A DNA stretch of 64,000 bases, from NCBI GenBank assembly GCA_030737835.1, contig CM060849.1, positions 12,543,716 through 12,607,715 on the forward strand, given 5' to 3'. Within the stretch, counting starts at the first letter, position 1. Every line of letters starts with the position of its first letter. Source of the stretch: Acorus gramineus. Its lineage: Eukaryota > Streptophyta > Magnoliopsida > Acorales > Acoraceae. Made by a program: the position numbers and the translations under genes. A model generated the notes under the pieces. That model did no database searches. It saw nothing but the letters and a program-made list of their open reading frames with translations, and had not been told where the DNA came from. This document shows, one piece after another, positions 38,224-50,800 of the stretch.

Positions 38224-41200
38224 ATGGGTCTGTTCAAAGACAAGGGGAGAGTGTACAAACCGGTGGACAAGGTCAATCTCGGACCGGATAGTGATGAGTA
38301 CTACCTCCGGGCCAATGTCACAGGTCAATTTTAGTTTACTCTGAGTTGTTTTGATCTGAGTTGTTCGGTTTTGTATTCAGGTGATGTTTTTGTTGGATTT
38401 CTATGGTGGGTTTGTTTGGAATTCGGTTTTTCAGCTTGCGTTTGCGTTGTTGAATGACTTTCGGACTTGAATTACTTGACAGAGGTTGCGTTTGGATGTG
38501 TAGTTGAAATGATGTGATTCTTAAAATTTTGAAAAGCGTCGTCGCTGGAATTTTGGCATGGGTGGTTTGAAAACTAAATGCTTATAATATGTGTGAATCT
38601 GTGTTTGGGAATCTTTTGTTTTTCAAACACAGAATCTGTCCAAATGCAGATTCAAAGAGTGAAGTTTGGTTCTGTTCTTGTACTGGATTTCAGTATACAA
38701 GTATTCATATAGATTGGTAACAAGTCTTGGAATCTCTTGAATTATATTCATTTAAAGGTTGGATCACTTAAGTGGATTACATGTTTTTTTAATACCAGTA
38801 ATTGAGTTGATCTGAAACAATTAATTATAGATATCATGCATTATTTGTCTAAATTTGGTGAGCCCGGATCTAGTCAGTACCGACTTTGAGCAGTCCAGTT
38901 AGTACCGAACTGTACAGTCTATGAATCGAATTACACAACCTATTAATTGAATTGTACAACCAATTGGTGGGTATAAGTGTCACTCTCCTATTAGATCCAG
39001 TCAAGCCTGGGTTTGGTCAGTACTATCAGTATCCAATATGAGAGTAACACATGTACTCAACAATTAGTTGTGTAATTCAATTTATAGGTTGTATAGTTCG
39101 ATTCATAGGCTGTGCAGTTCAGTACTGATCGGACTGACCAAAGCCAGTCCTGACTGGATCCGAACGCAAATTTGGCGTGCTAAATTGGGTGTTACTTCAC
39201 TTGCAGTGGGTTATGTCACTCATACAATAATTTTGATGAGGTGCTTACTTAAAACTGATTGACTCTGTAACCTGTGGTTTTTTTTTATTCAATAGACCGA
39301 ATATGCATAACCATGTATGATCATGGTTCTCCATTTAAACAGAATCGTATTTTTTAACGTGGTTTCTAATTTTTGGAGTAAATATATTTTATCTAATTTG
39401 GCTCTGGATAATTCTGATGTTATGTTTAGGCTTTAATTTTGACTCTTCTTTTGATTTTTAGATGTCAAAGGATTGTTAGTTGAACATGGACTGAGTTTCA
39501 TCACTCTGTCTGTTCTTTATTAAAATGTTTGGACTAAGTTCTTTCATTTGTACTAGTCACATTGACTTGATTTCATTTAGTATTCACCTCTTTTTTTCTA
39601 TTTTCTCATCTCCACTCCCAATTAAATTTATTTTTGTGTAATGTGTGTCTGTATTTCATACAGCTCCTCGAACAGCGGGATTTCTTATAAAGATTTTCGT
39701 GTGGGTTCTGGAATCAAGGATCTTTGGCACTCTTGTGGTTTACCTGTTGAAGAAATCTAACCTTCTTCACAAGGTACAAATCAGCATTATAGATCTCTAT
39801 TTCGGTCCAATAGATATGCTTTATCATCCTTTGTTCTGCTTTCACGCAGTCCATTGACAGAGTTTTTTCATTTTTTTTTTGTTTGTTTTGAGTTCAATTG
39901 TTTCTGTTACAATCAGAGAAAGAGAGAGGACATAACACATATAATCTAACAGTTTCTTTCTAAATAGCATTATTTTCTATTACTTCTCCTTGAATTATAT
40001 TTAATCCAGTCAACGTGGTCTGATGGTGGGTTTTTATGATAATAGTAGCATGGAAAGAATTTTCTTCTCAGCATTTACATATACATTGATGGAACTGCAA
40101 TCAAAATGAAGATACTCAAAGCTCACATAGTGTTTCTGAAAGTATCTTGATACAAAAAAAGAACACCTCTCAGTTTAGATGAACAAAAAGCATCCCAACT
40201 TTTGAAATAGCTGATCACAAGATGTCACAGTATTTCTCTTTTGTTTTGATAAATAAAATTCACTATAAGAGATATACTAATTCAATATTTTAAGAACTGA
40301 ATTTGCACCTGTTAGGAATTAGTCAAAGTAAATGGACAGATTTCTACTTTTACTGCAGGTTTTTGATAAACAAAGCAACCATTATCCAATCTATGTATGT
40401 GAATACTGTTGATGGCCAATTTGCAAAACTTTTCATTAAAAGTTGCATATTACGTTATGGATTACAGTAAAAAAATCCAGGAATTTGCTTGAGATTACTA
40501 GAACAGCTCATCTCACTTATTTCCTTAACTGAACATTTTTCCTGCAAAAGTTTCTTACAAGTTACTTAATATCTTGCAGCATGTCTCCTATGCAGAAATA
40601 GAGGAGCCCCCAATCTTTGTTCCTGCGCATCAACCGGAAGGCATGGTTTTTCTATGAGAACTTCTATTTGTACTTTCTGATCATGCATGCCTTATTCTTT
40701 CAAATGCTTTCTTTATAGGCATAGTCTGTCCAATTTGAATTTTCAGTTAGAGAGAATTATATTTGTTCTTTATGTTCATTGCTTATAACGATGTGTTATT
40801 TTTGTTGTTGGCCATTGCAGATCTCAAAGAACAGGAGGTTACATTCATAAAACCGAATTTGTCTCCCCTTGAACAAGTAGGTGAAGTTTTGGATTGTCTC
40901 CCTCCAGTTCCAGAATTCACAGTAGGTAAACAAGCCTTTGACTTCCGGCATAGGACAATTCGAGACTACTCAAGGGCCTATAGTTCCGGAGAAACAACTC
41001 CTCTCAAAGTATACCATCCATCTTTAGGTCTTATGGGCAAATGTATACCTTCATATTTGCTTCATCAAAAACATTTTAATTTTTTTATTTTTGTCATGAC
41101 TGTTTATTGAGGAACTAATGAAACTATAGTAGTTCGGTCATCTTTTCATAAGTTAAAATCCATCTAAATTTTAGATGTAATGATAATTTAACTTTATGTG

Positions 41201-44200
41201 CACCTTGATGACCTTGTTAGTTTGATTGTTACAGGTTGCAGAGAAATTTGTACATGCTGTTAGGGAGTCTTGCAGTCCTCACCTTCAAATGGCATTCTTC
41301 ATTGACTATAATGTTGAAGATATCTTAAGGCAGGCCACCGTGTCAACTCTTCGATACAAAGAAGGTGCCTTTCTAAACTCGTGGAATTGTATTTCATTTG
41401 CAATGGTTGTTACTGAAGGCAACAAAAGCTAAAGAATAGTATTTTTAATGAAGCGTCTTGAATCAACAATGTCTATTTAATTGATGGGGTGTTAAATTCT
41501 AGAGTTTGTTTTCCAAAAAGCTTTTCAAGATGAAAATATTTACTCTGATGAATTTAAATCAATAGATCAGTTGAATAAATACAATCACGATACAATGATA
41601 ACTAGTCCATGCCTCAAAAAGGACGTCAGGTATTAAAAGAGGTTTTTGTAAGTTGTTCTTCTGGTTATACATGTTTTTTTTTTTGGAAGGTCTGGTTCTG
41701 CATATTTCATAAATTATGGATTGAAAATGTGAATAAATCATGATTAATGAGTGAATTTGTCGGCTCATTAGTAACATAAAGTTTACGTTATATGCTCTGA
41801 CTTGTATCATTCATGTTCATTTCCAGGAAAACCAATCTCAGTACTTGATGGGGTGTTGATTGCTGTGAAAGATGAGATTGATTGCATGCCATATCCTACA
41901 ACTGGTACTCTACATTTATTTGGTTCTAATTTTCCATCTCAGAGACGCTCTCTTTTACTCCGTCTTCTCTTCTGTTTTGAATGGTGGGATATTCAGGAGG
42001 TACTAAATGGCTGCACAAATGTCGACCTTGTCCGGGTGATGCATGTTGCGTTAAGCAGCTGAGATCATGTGGTGCCATACTCGTTGGAAAGACAAACATG
42101 CATGAACTTGGCGTTGGTACAACGGGGATCAATCCTAATTATGGGTAAAATTGTTATTGCTTTTTTATTGTGAAGAACATTGAATTATTCATTACGCTTT
42201 CACTTTCTATAATTCTTGTAGATTTATTTAACTATAGTGACATGTCGTCAAGACATATGAATGACAGGGGGGGGCAATAATTAATTTTTCACTTATTGCA
42301 GGGCTGCAAGAAATCCTTATGATAGAAATAGGGTCTGTGGAGGTTCCTCTAGTGGATCTGCTGCTGTTGTAGGTGCTGGGTTATGCCCCGTTACACTAGG
42401 AGTTGATGGAGGAGGTAATTCCTCTGTCTGGTAGGAATATATAAATGCTTGAAATAAGTTAATATACTCAAATATGGTCACAAAACCACATCTGTGAGAT
42501 GTGGTGATGCATTAGCAATGCTCCAACTGACTCATGCATCACTTTTTATATGTGCCATAAAACTACACAATTTATAATATCTACATTGAGATCTTTCTTT
42601 TTATTGGTAATCACTACATTGAGATCTTGAAGATTGAGGATTAATATATGGGAACTGTGCGTGCGTAAGTATGTTGAAAAGAAAACTAATTATTTACAAT
42701 CACTTTGTTAGGCATCCCCATCAATAGTAAGCACTAGTTGGTCCACTTTTGCTTATCAAGAATGCTGTATGGATGTGCTCATTTTAGACATCAAATACTT
42801 GTCATATCTCATATGAAAGTGTAGAAGTTCTCAGAATTATTTTGTGTTTAGGTTCTGTGCGGATGCCTGCTGCTCTTTGTGGTGTAGTTGGTTTTAAGCC
42901 AACGTTTGGACGTCTATCTCATTCAGGGTATTTCTTGTGATCCTGAATTATCATATCTGATTTTTTTTTACAGCCTCTGCGGTTCTGAGATTTGTTTATT
43001 CTTTTTTTTTCTTCTATCAGTGTTCTTCCTTTGAACTGGACAGTTGGAATGCTTGGAGTATTATCTGGGACAGTCGAAGATGCGCTGATCATGTTAGTTT
43101 TCTTCCGATATCTGCATGTCATATTGATGTTTAGTTTTATTTCTTAGAAGAGTATTGACATGATCTTTGGATGAATATGTTTTATGTTTCAGATATGCCG
43201 CTATCAGTGGCCACATGTCACCCAATCAAACTACAAATTTATTGGTGAGTTCAAAAATTAAACATAATGGAAAAGCTACCCTTTTAATCATCTTTAAATG
43301 CAACATGGAGGACCTCTTGATCTAATATTAAGTAAAATTTGTTTAAAAGTGGAGAATTTATAAAAGAGCCATTATAGTAGTATACTTTTGCTCAACGCTC
43401 AGATCGTCATCCTACATAGAAAATCATAAAAAAAATGGACTTCATATTAGGATTTTTTTTTAACTAATTTTATATTCATTTAATCATTTCTTGATTTCCA
43501 TTTCATGAACTACTTCCTGCTGACTCATAGTACTATCATTTTCTTTGTTTTGGGCATAACAGCCTAGCATATGCTTTCCAGTGTTGAAGTCGACAAATTC
43601 AATTTCAAACATCAAGATGGCAAAATATAACAAGGTTCGTAATAAACTTATTATGCACATGATTTTAATGAAGTTTGCATTTAACAATATTTGAGGGTTT
43701 TTTTAAATTGCAAATGAATTTTTCTCTCATAAAAGTGTTCTCACATCAGTACTTTTAACTTTTGAAAAATGCAGTGGTTTAATGATTGCAATGATGATAT
43801 AAGAATCAGCTGTAACCAAGCTCTGGATCAGCTGAACAAGCATTATGGATGGAAGGTAAATGACTACAGTATCGTTTAATGCTCGATATACTATTCTACT
43901 GATCTAACTTGGCCTATTCTATTTGTAAGACTGTGGAGGTGACTCTACCAGAAATAGAGGAAATGCGACTGGCTCATTATTCGACAATGGCGTCCGAATG
44001 CAGTGATTCTCTGAGTTCCCTTCTCGAGAAGACGTAAAGAAACTATAAATACTTCCATGTGGTTGTCTTCTATCAAATCCATTTCAATGGAGAATTTTGA
44101 CACTTCTGTTTTTTAATCAGGAATCCTTCAGAACAAGGGTGGGAAGCTAGGCTTGCCCTCCGAGTGTATTCGTCCTTTACCAGCCGAGAGTATCTGAATG

Positions 44201-45926
44201 CCCAAAGACTAAGGTAGTCTCTTCATTTAAATCATGTTTTATTTCTTGAACATTGGTGCAAAATCCTATGTTATTCCTCTAATAAATAGTTACTTGGATG
44301 CATCAACCTATAATATAAATTGCATGTATCTGACACTACATACATGCATATGTCTATCTTTGTTATTGTTACACTTCTATAAAACCATTTCTATAAGCAA
44401 ATTTAGAATTGTCTTATGGTCAGGTGATTTCATATTATGCTCCATGTCTTTGTTGATGGCATCATTTATATATTTTTTTCCAGGAGTCGCCAAATGTATT
44501 TTCACAAGGAGATTTTCAAGATGGCAGATGTCATTGTGACGCCAACGACAGGGTACTTTTACATCCTCTAATTGAAATATTTTGTTTTTGGTTACATACT
44601 TTTATATTTAATTTAGTTTATTTTATTTTGGTAATAAGAAGCTTACTGCCTCTGTTTTAATCATTCAAATTTGCTTGAGGTTCCCATCTGGTTTTTTATT
44701 TTTGTTCATTATTTGATGAAAATTATGTTACATTTTCTTTATTCCAGATCTTGGTAAACTATTATTTCACTACTGATGTTAATGCAAGTAAAATAATATC
44801 TTTACTACATTTTGTTATTCTGGAGGATCGATTGGGCTTTAAGTGTTGCTTCCTTTTTCCCATGTTCTGAAATTCTAGACAACACTGATGTTCAATTGTT
44901 CAGTGTTTGTAAAATTAAATCTCAATACATTTATTGGTAATTTAGCAAATTGATTATGACAGATGACTCTGTTGCTTTCAAGGAGGACATATTAGGCCAA
45001 TAGTATTAAAATTTGTCTCTCTCCATATAGTGTGCTAGAAGCTTGACTTAATTCTCATTGTAAGATTCAATTTGCATCGATTGACTTGTTCATGTATCAG
45101 TATATTGATAATGACTAATATTTAACCAAGTATTCAATGAGAGCTCTGATACAACCAGCCCCATTTTTATCTCTACTTTTTGCCTAATGCCTTTATGTAT
45201 ATACACATATATGGGGGTCATGTCATATCATATATATATACCTCGAAGGCTAAAAGTTGGGCTAAAAAAAAGGCTGGGTGTATCTTTATTCATTTAAAAG
45301 GATCGTTTGACAGTTTCTTTTTCTTCTTTCTTGGTATCTCATTGGCAGTGTTACCGCATATCCTATAAGAAACGATGCTGTTAAGTATGGTGAACTTGAC
45401 TACATAAATGGAGGTAGCCACAAATATTCGAACTTGTACATTTCGATATCTGCTACTTATACAGTCTGGACTTACTTTTTTCCTTCCATTATTTTTGTGT
45501 TAGCTGCAATGGTGAGGTTTCAGATAGCAGGGAACTTTCTTGGATTGCCTGCAATTACTGTTAAGGTATGGTTCTTTTAATAACATCTCATGAGATATTA
45601 TAGACCATGTTTTATAATTATACTCTAATTACAACACTCTCAGGTTGGGTATGACAAGCAAGGTATGCCCATTGGCCTTCAGTTTATCGGGAGACCGTGG
45701 TCCGAAGCTACCCTGCTTCATCTAGCCTATGCATTAGAGGTAATAACTGTAATATAAATATAAGTACCCATCTATTATATCTTCGTTTAGGAGATATTTT
45801 TAATATGGTCAGGTTTATTCACTTTTAAAATTGTACATCATTTGGTGGCTTTTCTGTTAACAGGGCCTCTGCAGTAAAAGTTACAAGAAGCCCCAAATAT
45901 ATTTTGACCTTCTCAGGAAGGCATAA
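38224..45926 (+). CDS. FAAH: Fatty acid amide hydrolase, copy A (20 exons)
   Basis: Exons 38224-38323, 39664-39773, 40580-40640, 40821-41008, 41235-41364, 41827-41904, 41997-42144, 42302-42414, 42852-42927, 43021-43092, 43193-43244, 43563-43634, 43775-43855, 43930-44033, 44121-44213, 44484-44552, 45349-45413, 45504-45565, 45644-45739 and 45864-45926 give 610 aa, the size of plant FAAH. It belongs to the amidase-signature family, which hydrolyses N-acylethanolamines and related amides. The Ser-Ser-Lys triad is present: Lys211 ('IAVKDEID'), Ser287 ('[10 protein letters not shown]') and nucleophile Ser311 ('GVDGGGSVR'), spaced as in characterised FAAHs. A hydrophobic stretch near residues 38-62 may sit on a membrane. 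Intron 3 has a GC donor (GAAG|GCATGG); all others are GT-AG. Copy B has identical exon lengths. No stops or frameshifts were seen. Confidence 0.95.
38484..38655. mobile_element. MITE in intron 1 of copy A, shared with copy B
   Basis: GTTGCGTTTGGATGTGTAGT at the left and CAAACACAGAATCTGTCCAAATGCAG at the right are inverted relative to each other. They belong to the GTTTGGATGTGAG family seen at 20879 and 55849. A matching copy lies at 48155-48366, so it was present before the duplication. Confidence 0.6.
38860..39167. mobile_element. Mutator-like foldback element in intron 1 of copy A only
   Basis: The left end GAGCCCGGATCTAGTCAGTA and inverted right end GCGTTCGGATCCAGTCAGGA are inverted repeats. 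Pairing continues inward, since AATCGAATTACACAACCTAT and AGGTTGTATAGTTCGATT are also inverted. The flanks are AAATTTGGT (38851-38859) and AAATTTGGC (39168-39176), a 9-bp target duplication. Copy B has a single AATTTGGTGTGC at the matching site (about 48565), which is an empty site. Confidence 0.85.
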
Positions 45927-46790
45927 TGCGATGGAGACTCACTCCAAGCCATTAATGTTATAGAATTTTTACAAGGTATAGTTTCAAAAGAAGAAATGTT
46001 TAAGACCTATTTTTATTGTCTGTTCATAAGCTTCAATGTCTGGCTGGACTTCACAATTTCTTCCATGCATGACTTTTTGTTTTTATTATTCTAACAGGTC
46101 TTTTTATTTATTTATTTGCAGTATAGACTAGAAGAAGGCCGCAGTATACCACGATCTTGGCAATGACAAGTGTAGTTTATACTGCAAACCAGACTTCAGT
46201 ATATCCAGACATTGAAAACTTGAAAGCAATTGCTCTTAAGTGTCCATTCAAGTGAATAGATTGTATTTCCATTTCTTAAAAAATGAACATCAATTGCTTT
46301 AAAGACTGCATTTAAGTTAATGGGTTCTACTCTCGTTATATGAATCAGAAACTATCATTCCATGCAACTGACAAGATTCAGTTGAGAACAAAAATGTGTT
46401 CCATTTTCAGTGCCTTGTCATGATTATACCACTTTGTAAGTGATATATGTACGACAGTGTGGATCTTGTTTTCAAAGATGTGTTATTGATACAATTTGAT
46501 AGGAGATCTGAAATATCAATATTAACTTATTTTCATCTATTTTAACATAATTATACTTACATATTCTTTATAAATTACAAACAAATTTTTTTAGATTTGT
46601 TCACCCCTATTCCTAATCTCTTTTTCTATCCAAAAGGGCAAAAGTAACCCAAACAATAAGACCTTCATGTGGGGACAGAAGTACTAATTCAATATGAAAA
46701 GTTCACACTTGCTTGAGTAAAATGCTAAAGGACGTAGTGCTTCAACCTTTTTTGTGTTTTTTTTAAGGGTGGTTTTTACCCTCCCAAGAA
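45927..46790. other. 3' flank of amidase copy A
   Basis: 3' UTR and downstream text. It parallels the region after copy B (from 55198) almost throughout, including GTATAGACTAGAAGAAGG (about 46122) and CAAACCAGACTTCAGTATAT (about 46185). No gene was seen. Confidence 0.6.
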
Positions 46791-47345
46791 AAAATATTGC
46801 ATTCCACAAATAAATTTCACACATGAGGCTCAAAAATCAATTCTTTAACGAAACCCACAAAATCCAAATAACGAAAACTACCCTTAGAAAAAGAAAAATA
46901 AGTATATCAAAATTTGCGTATGATAATTATTATTTTTTTGTGCAAAGGTCTCTTAAAGAGTTACAAAGTCCAGACATACTAGAACAAGCATATTCTGACT
47001 GACGAATAATACAAAAACTACCATTGCAGGCCTAAACTACCTTGGGACCAAAGTCTATATAAAACCCAAGCCCACACGTGCTTTTTTTGCCGAATCCTTG
47101 CATTCAACAAGGTTTGAAGCTAGCCCTCTCAGGAAGAAAGGGAAGTCCACCAACCATTGAAAGGCCCCATCAAATCAACAGCTACAACTGAAGCACGGGA
47201 GCCGAAAAAATAAATAAATAAATATTTTCTTCTCCTCCAATCCTCACCGGAGCCGATGTTTCTTTTTCGACCCTGAAACTCAAAACGCTGTTTTTCCAAA
47301 CATACCCTCCTCTCCCTCAAAAACCGCGGATGTGCCCTCTGCTTC
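46790..47345 (+). pseudogene. Broken 5' fragment of the PPR gene between the amidase copies
   Basis: 46790-46865 (GCATTCCACAAATAAATTTC and on) matches the leader of the PPR gene at about 56262-56327. Positions 47250-47345 match the first 30 or so PPR codons (56332-56425), for example CAAAACGCTGTTTTTCCAA. The reading frame is dead, with a stop a few codons after the ATG at 47256. About 380 bp of other sequence separates the two matching blocks here. The fragment ends where the upstream region of the second amidase begins, so it marks a duplication junction. Confidence 0.8.
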
Positions 47346-47780
47346 GGATACATGTCAGTCAAGCTTAATGGTGTGGATTATAGGATGACAAAAAAAATCT
47401 CTTTAAACAAATAAAGATATATTAAAAATAATAATAATTACGAAATGAAATCTTGTCAATAACCAATCAGAAGATGACATGCCTCTTATCACATAATAAA
47501 TATGTGAGATTTTAAGATGATTTAAAACATGTGTTAGTGTCTAATTGAAGATTGCCGGATAAAGCACGGATTGAATCCAAGAAAAATCATCCCAAAGTTT
47601 CACTCCTTTATTCTCCCTCCAAATAAATAAATAATAAAACCAAACCGTTAAAACTGAAAAAGGCTATCACTTCCTTCTTCGAAAACGAAAGCCCCAACAT
47701 CCAAAGCGAACCTCTCTCTCTCTCTCTATCTGTCTCTGTCTCTCTCTCTCTCGCTATCTCCGCCTCTCCTCCACTTACGG
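47346..47780. other. Duplication junction and upstream region of amidase copy B
   Basis: After the PPR fragment the text GATTATAGGATGACAAAA and CTCTTTAAACAAATAAAGAT matches the DNA before copy A (about 37750-37800). A CT-rich tract lies at about 47702-47753, as before copy A. No gene was found. Confidence 0.7.
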
Positions 47781-47781
47781 A

Positions 47782-47788
47782 TATATAA
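47782..47788 (+). promoter_or_regulatory. Putative TATA box of amidase copy B
   Basis: TATATAA occurs about 103 bp before the ATG, in the same context as copy A. The following (CT)n leader (47848-47883) is about twice as long as in copy A, so the two core promoters now differ in 5' UTR length. Confidence 0.55.
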
Positions 47789-47843
47789 CTACACAGAAAA
47801 CAAGACAAACAACATACATTGCTTCAAACATCACAAGAGGCCT

Positions 47844-47847
<4 letters not shown>

Positions 47848-47883
<36 letters not shown>
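47848..47883 (+). repeat. (CT)18 tract in the 5' leader of copy B
   Basis: A pure CT run ending 7 bp before the start codon at 47891. The equivalent run in copy A (38199-38214) has about 8 units, so this microsatellite changed length after the duplication. Confidence 0.9.
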
Positions 47884-47888
<5 letters not shown>

Positions 47889-47890
47889 CT

Positions 47891-50800
47891 ATGGGTTTGT
47901 TCAAAGACAAGGGGAGAGTGTACAAACCGGTGGACAAGATCAATCTCGGACCAGATAGTGATGAGTACTACCTCCGGGCCAACGTCACAGGTCAATTTTA
48001 GTTTTCTCTGAGTTGTTTTGATCTGAGTTGTTCGGTTTTGGATTCGGGTGATGTTTTTTGTTGGATTTCTATTGTGGGTTTGTTTGGAATTCAATTTTCA
48101 ACTCGAGTTTGCATTGTTGGATGACTTTTGGACTTGAATTACTTGATTGAGGTTGCGTTTGGATGTGCAGTTGAAATGCTGGGATTATTAAAGTCCTGTG
48201 TTTCAAAGTTAGCTTTTGAAAAGTGTTGTTTGGGTAGCTTTTCTATTGCTGGAATTTTGGCATGAAAAAGCAAGATGGTTTGAAAAGCTAAATGCTCAAA
48301 AGGTGTTTGGATCCGTGTTTGGGAATCTTTTACTTTTCAAACACGGAATCTTCCCAAATGCAGATTGAGTGAAGTTTGGTTATGTTCTTGTATTGGATTT
48401 CAGTCTACAAGTGTTCGTATAGATTGGTGACAAGTCTTGGAATTTGTTGAATTATATTCATTTATGGTCGGATCACTTAAGTGAATAACGGTGTTTTTTT
48501 AATACCTGTAATTGAGTTGATCTGAAACAATTAAGTGTAGATATTATGCCTTATTTGTTTGAATTTGGTGTGCTAACTTGGGTGTTACTTCACTTGCAGT
48601 AAGTTATGTCATTCATACAATAATTTTGATGCGGTGCTCACTGAAAACTGATTGACTCTGTAACCTGCAGTTTTTTTTTTTTTAATTTAATAGACTGAAT
48701 TTGCATAACCATGTGTGATCATGGTCCTTCATTTAAATAGATTTGTATTTTTTTTAATATGGTATTTAATTTGTGCAATAATTAATTTTATCTAGTTTGG
48801 CACTGGATAATTCTTATGTTTAGCCTTTAAGTTCTACTCTTTTTTGGATTTTTAGATATCAGAGGGTTGTTAGTTGCATCTCTCTGTCTGTTCTTTATTA
48901 AAATGTTTGGACTAAGTTCTTGCATTTGTACTAGTCACATTGACTTGATTTCATTTAGTATTCACCTCTTTTTTTTTTCTTTTTTTTTCATCTCCCCTCC
49001 CAATTAAATTTCTTTTTATGTAAAATGTGTCTGTGTTTCATACAGCTCCTCGAACAGCGGGATTTCTTATAAAGATTTTCGTGTGGGTTCTGGAATCAAG
49101 GATCTTTGGCTCTCTTGTGGTTTACCTGTTGAAGAAATCTAACCTTCTTCACAAGGTACAAATCAGTATTATAGATCTCTATTTTTAGATATGCTTTATC
49201 ATTCTTTGTTCTGCTTTCACGCAGTCTGTCAATAGAGTTCGAGTTCAATTGTATTTCCCGAAATAATATTTTTTTGTTAGTTCTCCTGGAGTGATATTTA
49301 ATCCAGTCAAAGTGGTCTGATGGTGGGTTTTTAAGATACTAAGAGCATGGAAGGATGTTTCTTCTTAGCATTTACATATACATTGATGGCTCTGCAATCG
49401 AAATGAAGATACCCAAAGTGTTCTGAAAGATCATCAAAAAGCATGTCAGAGTAAATGTCACAATATTTCTCTTTTGTTTTGATAAAAAAAATTCTCTATA
49501 AGAAATATACTAATTCGATAATTTAAGAACAGAATGCAAACCTTTTAGAAATTCGTCAAAGCAAATTGACAGATTTCTGATTTTACTGCAGGTTTTTGAT
49601 AAATTAAGCAACCATTATCCAATCTATGTATGTGAATACTGTTGATGCTCAATTTGAAAAACTTTTTATTAAAAGTTGCATATTATATTATGGATTACAA
49701 AATAAATAATAATTAAGGAATTTTGCTTCAGAGTACTAGATCAGCTCATCTCACTTATTTTTTTAACTGAACATTCTCTTCAAACGTTTCTTACAAGTGA
49801 CTTAATATCTTGCAGCATGTCTCCTATGCAGAAATAGAGGAGCCCCCAATTTTTGTTCCTGCGCATCAACCGGAAGGCATGATTTCCTATGAGAACTTTT
49901 ATTTGTGCTTTTTCATAAATAAAAAAAAACTTTTATTTGTGCTTTCTGATCATGCATGTCTTATTCTTTCAAATGCTTTCTTTATAGGCATAGTCTGTCC
50001 AATTTGATTTTTAGTTATAGAGAATTATGTTTGTTTTTTGTGTTCATCATGCATTGATTATCACGACTTGTTATTTTTATCACCTGTTGGTCATTGCAGA
50101 TCTCAAAGAAAAAGAAGTTATATTAGTAAAACCGAATTTGTCTCCTCTTGAACAAGTAGGAGAAGTTATGGATTGCCTCCCTCCAGTTCCACAATCCACA
50201 GTAGGTAAACAAGCCTTTGGTTTCCGGCATTGGACAATTCGAGACTACTCAAGGGCCTATAGTTCCAGAGAAACAACTCCTCTCAAAGTATACCATTCAT
50301 CTTTAGGACTTATGGGCAAATGTATACCTTCATATTTGCTTCATCAGAAAAAAAAATTTCTCCGGTCATGACTGTTTATTGAGGCACTGAAAGTGAAACT
50401 ATAGTAGTTCAATTATATTTTCATGAGTTAAAAGTCATTTTAGATGTAATGATAATTTAACTTTATGTGCACCTTGATGACCGTGTTAGTTTGATTGTTA
50501 CAGGTAGCAGAGAATTTTGTATTTGCTGTTAAGGAGTCTTGCACTCCTCACCTTCAAATGGCATTCTTTATTGACTATAATGTTGAAGATATCTTAAGAC
50601 AGGCCACCCTGTCAACTCTTCGATACAAAGAAGGTGCCTTTCTAATTTTGTGGAATTGTATTTCATATGCAATCACTAGTTGTTACTGATGGCAACAAAA
50701 ACTGAAGAATAGTACTTTTAATGAATCGTCTTGAATCAATGATGCCTATTTAACTGACGGGGTGTTAAAATTTTGAGTTTGTTTTTCAAAAAGTTTTTCA

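Noticed and set aside
40628..40646. Using the GT after GCATG (about 40646) as the exon 3 donor in copy A
   Set aside because: It would shift the frame and lose 'PEDLKEQEV', and copy B has no GT at that place.
41926..42132. Antisense frame in the amidase gene, also present in copy B (51087-51431)
   Set aside because: Its conservation is explained by the sense exon 7, and it crosses an intron border.
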